From Rhodocyclaceae bacterium (GTDB lineage Bacteria; Pseudomonadota; Gammaproteobacteria; Burkholderiales; Rhodocyclaceae), in assembly GCA_020849155.1 (NCBI GenBank), contig JADLGU010000342.1:1-9438 (forward strand): 9,438 nt of DNA. The letters are read 5' to 3'. Under the pieces are notes generated by a model. It saw nothing but the letters and a program-made list of their open reading frames with translations. It did not search any database and was not told the DNA's origin. A program made the position numbers and the translations under genes. Positions 6,402 to 9,438 of this stretch are shown here, piece after piece. How positions within the stretch are numbered: position 1 is the stretch's first letter; every line of letters begins with the position of its first letter.

Positions 6402-6710
6402 CTATTCGACTTCATCCGCCCCCGACTGCCCCTGCCGGCGAATCATTTCCAAAGCCCGCTCCAGGGCCGCCCTTGTCACGCCAGCTACGATGCAGTCGAG
6501 ATCGAAGCGATTGGCATCCTCGAAGCTCTTGAAACGATAAATGCCCTTGGGGATGAACGTCCGGTTGCCGGTGGGCAGCCGATGGATTTCGTCGTTGAAA
6601 CGGGCGCCTTCGGCCAGCAGTTCAGCCGAAGCCGAGAAGGAAATGGGGCGATCCGTACGGCGGCCGACGGTGCGCATGGTGGTCTGCCCGACGCAAGTAG
6701 CGATTCCCAT
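6402..6710 (-). CDS. Small uncharacterised protein, third gene of the toxin-antitoxin operon
   Basis: I do not recognise a named family. The 102-residue frame starts at ATG 6710-6708, 14 bases after the toxin gene's stop, and AGGG within those bases is a distant but usable ribosome binding site. An alternative start is Met12 (6677). Visible features: a basic N-terminal stretch (RTVGRRTDR, 13-21), a segment with LLAEGARFNDEIHRLPTGN (31-49), a conserved-looking core FIPKGIYRFKSFEDANRFD (52-70), then an alpha-helical C-terminus (ALERALEMIRRQGQ, 82-95). There is no signal peptide or membrane segment, so it is probably cytoplasmic. The tight spacing implies cotranscription with the MazF-type toxin; it could be an accessory to that module or an unrelated passenger. 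The core motif looks like one I have seen in short bacterial proteins of unknown function. Confidence 0.6.
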   Translation of the reverse strand: MGIATCVGQTTMRTVGRRTDRPISFSASAELLAEGARFNDEIHRLPTGNRTFIPKGIYRFKSFEDANRFDLDCIVAGVTRAALERALEMIRRQGQSGADEVE

Positions 6711-6724
6711 ATTGGTCGATTACC

Positions 6725-7087
6725 CTAAGGCTCCGCGATTTCCAGCACATCGACGATGGCCAGTTGAACTCGGCGCATTTCCTCGCGCGACAGAAGGGCC
6801 AGCGGGCCGGCGGCAAGGCGGCGGTTGTCTATGGCGCGCAGTTGATCGACCAGCAGGTCGGAATCCTGTTCCAGCCTGTCCCGCGATCCGATGCGCACGC
6901 GCAGCGGTTCCGCATCCTCGATCAGGTTCGTCGTCAGCGGCACGATCAGGGTGGACGGATGTCCCGCGTCCAAAAGCGACTGCCCCTGCACGATGAGAAC
7001 GGGCCGCATTTTGCCGGGCTCGGTACCCCGGCCCGGGTTCAGGTTGGCGAGCCAGATCTCGCCGCTACTTGGCTTTGGTGCGCCCAT
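6725..7087 (-). CDS. MazF/PemK-family mRNA interferase toxin
   Basis: The product is 120 residues from ATG 7087-7085. It shows the MazF fold signature in order: GEIWLANLNPGRGTEPGK (9-26), RPVLIVQ (28-34) with the conserved Arg28, TLIVPLTT (46-53) with the conserved Thr of the active site, and near the C-terminus SDLLVDQLRAIDNRRL (76-91). The family cleaves single-stranded RNA at short motifs and stops translation until neutralised by its antitoxin. It lies directly after the ribbon-helix-helix antitoxin gene and overlaps it by 23 bases, a typical coupled antitoxin-toxin layout. An upstream ATG at 7099 would add four residues (MRSS); 7087 is preferred because MGAPKPSSGEIW resembles usual family starts, but neither has a strong ribosome binding site. 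All expected motifs are intact, so it is probably active. Confidence 0.88.
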   Translation of the reverse strand: MGAPKPSSGEIWLANLNPGRGTEPGKMRPVLIVQGQSLLDAGHPSTLIVPLTTNLIEDAEPLRVRIGSRDRLEQDSDLLVDQLRAIDNRRLAAGPLALLSREEMRRVQLAIVDVLEIAEP

Positions 7088-7307
7088 ACTCGACCGCATC
7101 GAATTCGGCGCATACCCGCATGCTTTCCTCGCGCACGCGCCCGGAAAGCGAACGCAGGCGCTTGCTGCGCTCCTCGGCGGCCACCTCGCGATTCATGCGG
7201 CTGATGGCGATGCGGACATACTCCGAGCGCGGCACATGCAGCAGCTTCGCCTTGGCATCCACTTCCTCGACGAGCGTATCCGGCAGACGAATCGTAAGCG
7301 TAGTCAT
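7065..7307 (-). CDS. Ribbon-helix-helix (CopG/Arc-type) antitoxin
   Basis: The product is 80 residues from ATG 7307-7305. The N-terminal TTLTIRLPD (2-10) is a classic ribbon-helix-helix beta strand, followed by helix TLVEEVDAKAKLL (11-23), a turn, and helix RSEYVRIAISRMNREV (27-42). The rest (43-80) is charged and likely disordered until it binds the toxin. Such antitoxins dimerise, bind operator DNA through the ribbon and repress their own operon, while the C-terminal tail masks the MazF-type toxin encoded next. An upstream in-frame ATG at 7382 would add 25 residues lacking family similarity and would lie upstream of the -35 element, so the start at 7307 is preferred, though its ribosome binding site is weak. 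The promoter at 7345-7373 and a small palindrome at 7325-7334 fit autoregulation. Confidence 0.85.
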   Translation of the reverse strand: MTTLTIRLPDTLVEEVDAKAKLLHVPRSEYVRIAISRMNREVAAEERSKRLRSLSGRVREESMRVCAEFDAVEYGRTKAK

Positions 7308-7324
7308 TGTTGAGCCATAGAAAT

Positions 7325-7334
7325 GAATACATTC
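7325..7334. promoter_or_regulatory. Possible operator of the toxin-antitoxin operon
   Basis: GAATACATTC is a short inverted repeat (GAAT-AC-ATTC) just downstream of the predicted start near 7338 and upstream of the antitoxin ATG. Ribbon-helix-helix antitoxins usually bind short palindromes in this position. The arms are only four bases, so chance is a real alternative. Confidence 0.3.
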
Positions 7335-7344
7335 TGTAATATAA

Positions 7345-7373
7345 ATCGTACTCACGAATCCCTGGGCAGTCAA
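7345..7373 (-). promoter_or_regulatory. Sigma-70-type promoter of the toxin-antitoxin operon
   Basis: On the minus strand, TTGACT (7373-7368) and TACGAT (7350-7345) are separated by exactly 17 bases, matching the -35 (5/6) and -10 (4/6) consensus. The start would fall near 7338, about 30 bases before the antitoxin ATG. Confidence 0.6.
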
Positions 7374-7416
7374 TAGCTGCATTCAGATAGCCACCCATGG
7401 CGACAAGCTGACCTGC

Positions 7417-7449
7417 AAACAAAACGGGCGGCCCGCAGGGGGCCGCCCG
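7417..7449 (-). terminator. Intrinsic terminator after the RTX gene
   Basis: A perfect 10-bp GC stem (CGGGCGGCCC 7425-7434 with GGGCCGCCCG 7440-7449) has a five-base loop and is followed on the minus strand by TTTTGTTT. It lies 57 bases after the TGA of the RTX gene and separates it from the toxin-antitoxin promoter. Confidence 0.9.
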
Positions 7450-7506
7450 AGGAAAATGCCGGCCGGGGCACGGCCGCCGCAGTCAGGTTGCCGATCGCAC
7501 TCCCTG

Positions 7507-9438
7507 TCAGATGATCGTGATATCGGTATTTGCCAGGGCCGGCGTTCCATTCAGGTGGGCAAACTGCACTGCCGCGCCCGCACCGTTGCCGTCGGCATCA
7601 TAGTACAGGTTGCCGGTGGTGGTGTCGTAGAGGATGAAGTCGTTTGCATCCGCCGCCGTGGCGCCGCCTCCGCTGACGAAATTCCCCGCCGCCAGGGTGC
7701 CGGTCGAGGTCAGTGCGGTGAAGATGCCATTTTCCAGGTAGAGCAGGTCGAAACCGGCCGTGTAATCGGTGAGGGTATCCGACGTGCCCAGCGCCGTATT
7801 GAACACGAAAGTATCGGCTCCAGCACCACCCGTCAGCGTATCCGCACCGGTACCGCCCCTGATCGTGTCGGCACCGCCGCCTGCGTCAACCGTCTGCCCG
7901 CCGCCGCCAAGCGTGATGTTGTCGCCGAACGAGGAACCGATGATCGACAGGCCGGCAATACTCGTTGCGGTCAGCGTGGTTGCCACGGAGAAGTTGACTG
8001 CCTCGATACTGGTGATCGATGTCGCCAGGCTCATGTCCATCGAACCGCCCGTAGCCACCAGGGTGTCGGTACCGCTGCCGCCATCGATCGTGGTACCTAC
8101 AATCGTCGTGTTCGAGACGTTGAAGCTGTCGTCGTTCGCCTCGCCATTGATCGTCTGGCCCGCGCTGTTGATGGTCACGATGTCGGCGCCAGCGCCGGCG
8201 TTGACCGTCTGGCCCGAGGCCGTGCCGGTATTGATGATGTCGGCGTTGCCGGACCCCGTGATCAGGAGTCCGACAAGCGAGGAAGCCGTCAAGGTCACGC
8301 CGGAGGCCGCGATCACCACCTCCTCGAAGCCCACAACGCTGCCGCCGGACATGTTCGATACGCCGCCGCCCGTGATGATCAGCTGGTCCGTGCCGGTACC
8401 GCCGTCGAAATTGGAGGCAAGCGCGACTTGCGTGACGGAAACCTGGTCGTCCCCGCCGCCCGCATTGACGATCTGGGTGTTGGTGCCGAGCTCGATGACA
8501 TCGTTGCCGGCCCCGGTGTTGATCGTCAGGGCGCCGCTGAAGAGCTGGGCATTGATCGACACGCCATGGCCCGTCGTGAGCGCCGTGGCATCGATCGTCG
8601 CCAGCGCCTTTGAAGAGGCGGTCGCGCCCACAGTAATGCTTTGCGGCCCGGCAACATCGCTCAGTTTCAACGTCTCCACGGTCGACACGTTTGCAAAGTC
8701 GGTATCAATCACCGTTGCCGAATCGGTAATCAGGATTTCGTCGGTGCCGTTGCCGCCCGCCACCGTATCCGCGCTGGTGAAATCGGCGCTGAGGAAGCGG
8801 AAGCTGTCGTTGCCGTCATTGCCGGTCAGGTTGTCCGAGCCCGCGCCGGAGATGATGATGTCCGCCACCGTGCCGCCTGTCAGCGTGTCGTTGGCCGAGC
8901 CGCCGATCAGGGTGATGCCTGTCGTATAGGTGCTCGCATTAACCGTCGTGGACCCCGAGGTGACAGCCGAGACATCCACCGTGACGATGCCGGCGGCCTG
9001 CGCGCTGCCTGCTCCCGTACCAACCGTGATGCTCTGGCCGCTTGCATTGAAGCCCAGGGCCAGCGTCTCGATTTCCGAAACGCTGCCGAACTCGGTTCCG
9101 TCAACAGTGGCTGCATCCATGATGCGGATCTCGTCCGTGCCGCCGTTTCCGTCCAGCGTTCCGGTCGAATTGAGGATCGCATCGGACATGCGGATGCTGT
9201 CCGCACCCGTGCCGCCGGTGACATTCTGGCTAGTCGCGGAGAGGGTGATGCTGTTCGTGCCATTGTCTAGAACATAGGTCTTGATATCCGCATCCGCTGT
9301 CAGCGTGCCCGTGCTGGAAAGCGTGATGGTGTCGTCCCCGCCGTTGGCGTTGATGTTGGTCGTGAAGCCGTTGTGCTGCGCCACCGTCATGGTGACGCCA
9401 ATTGCCGCCACGCTGCTGATGTCCAGCGTGCCCGCGCC
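7507..9438 (-). CDS. C-terminal part of a large RTX-like, type I-secreted calcium-binding/adhesin-type protein (5' end outside window)
   Basis: The frame is open to the right edge, giving 643 residues; the GTG at 9411 is internal. Composition is typical of secreted repeat proteins: rich in Gly, Asp, Thr, Ser and Ala, with no cysteine. Four degenerate modules start with GGxGTDxL/I-like motifs (residues about 97, 228, 346 and 453 of the visible chain), each followed by an S-x-IE-x-L strand, an SITV/TLTA strand and a GNDxI-type calcium-binding turn. Near the end three canonical RTX nonapeptides run in tandem (GGGADTIRG, GTGADTLTG, GAGADTFVF; about 520-546). The tail has LYDTTTGNLYYDADGNGAGA (603-622) then VQFAHL and ends DITII, an acidic residue followed by hydrophobics, the usual uncleaved signal for PrtD-type exporters. 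The export genes lie downstream on the same strand. No enzymatic domain is visible; the function-defining N-terminal part is missing. Adhesin, S-layer-like or enzyme carrier are all possible. Confidence 0.88.
   Translation of the reverse strand, partial: GAGTLDISSVAAIGVTMTVAQHNGFTTNINANGGDDTITLSSTGTLTADADIKTYVLDNGTNSITLSATSQNVTGGTGADSIRMSDAILNSTGTLDGNGGTDEIRIMDAATVDGTEFGSVSEIETLALGFNASGQSITVGTGAGSAQAAGIVTVDVSAVTSGSTTVNASTYTTGITLIGGSANDTLTGGTVADIIISGAGSDNLTGNDGNDSFRFLSADFTSADTVAGGNGTDEILITDSATVIDTDFANVSTVETLKLSDVAGPQSITVGATASSKALATIDATALTTGHGVSINAQLFSGALTINTGAGNDVIELGTNTQIVNAGGGDDQVSVTQVALASNFDGGTGTDQLIITGGGVSNMSGGSVVGFEEVVIAASGVTLTASSLVGLLITGSGNADIINTGTASGQTVNAGAGADIVTINSAGQTINGEANDDSFNVSNTTIVGTTIDGGSGTDTLVATGGSMDMSLATSITSIEAVNFSVATTLTATSIAGLSIIGSSFGDNITLGGGGQTVDAGGGADTIRGGTGADTLTGGAGADTFVFNTALGTSDTLTDYTAGFDLLYLENGIFTALTSTGTLAAGNFVSGGGATAADANDFILYDTTTGNLYYDADGNGAGAAVQFAHLNGTPALANTDITII

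Noticed and set aside
3891..6728. A 945-codon plus-strand open frame antisense to the exporter and adaptor genes
   Set aside because: Arg/Ser- then His/Gln/Ala-rich translation without domain features; it lies opposite two genes with complete family motifs, and high-GC codon use produces such long antisense frames.
7769..8929. Long plus-strand frames opposite the RTX gene
   Set aside because: Pro/Val/Ser-rich antisense shadows of Gly/Asp/Thr-rich repeats; no start signals or recognisable domains.
7507..9438. Repeated DNA resembling a tandem or CRISPR-like array
   Set aside because: The repeats are degenerate, in frame and encode Gly-Asp motifs; there are no constant-length identical repeats with unique spacers.

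Overview
The window is high-GC bacterial DNA. Gene style and content (a prepilin-type protein with a sigma-54-like promoter, a PrtD/PrtE-type type I secretion pair, an RTX-like secreted protein) suggest a betaproteobacterium, perhaps Rhodocyclales; that placement is inference from sequence style, not from a marker gene.

Left part (1-1766): the N-terminal half of a polytopic membrane protein, probably a sensor histidine kinase, runs off the left edge on the minus strand. Diverging from it on the plus strand is a prepilin-like gene (GTG start at 1050) with a class III signal sequence, a good sigma-54-type promoter match, three short inverted repeats upstream and a strong intrinsic terminator downstream.

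Middle left (1866-3214): a minus-strand gene for a GSU2403-family nucleotidyltransferase-fold protein has a perfect 10-bp-arm inverted repeat just before its start. Next comes a patch of gene debris: the last ~39 codons of what looks like a KefB/TrkA-C-type cation antiporter (minus) abut the last ~22 codons of a second pilin (plus). The second pilin tail shares 42 identical bases with the intact pilin gene, so the nucleotidyltransferase gene lies between two direct repeats. A 15-bp-arm terminator follows.

Right part (3236-9438, all minus strand): in transcription order there is (i) the C-terminal 643 residues of a large glycine/aspartate/threonine-rich secreted protein with RTX-like calcium-binding motifs and a type I secretion tail, followed by a terminator; (ii) a compact operon with a ribbon-helix-helix antitoxin, a MazF/PemK toxin and a small unidentified protein, preceded by a sigma-70-like promoter; (iii) a PrtD-type ABC exporter overlapping by 8 bases with a PrtE/HlyD-type adaptor. 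The RTX protein is the obvious candidate substrate of the exporter; no TolC-type outer-membrane partner is in view. The toxin-antitoxin cassette separates substrate from transporter genes.

No rRNA, tRNA, CRISPR array, transposase or integrase is visible.
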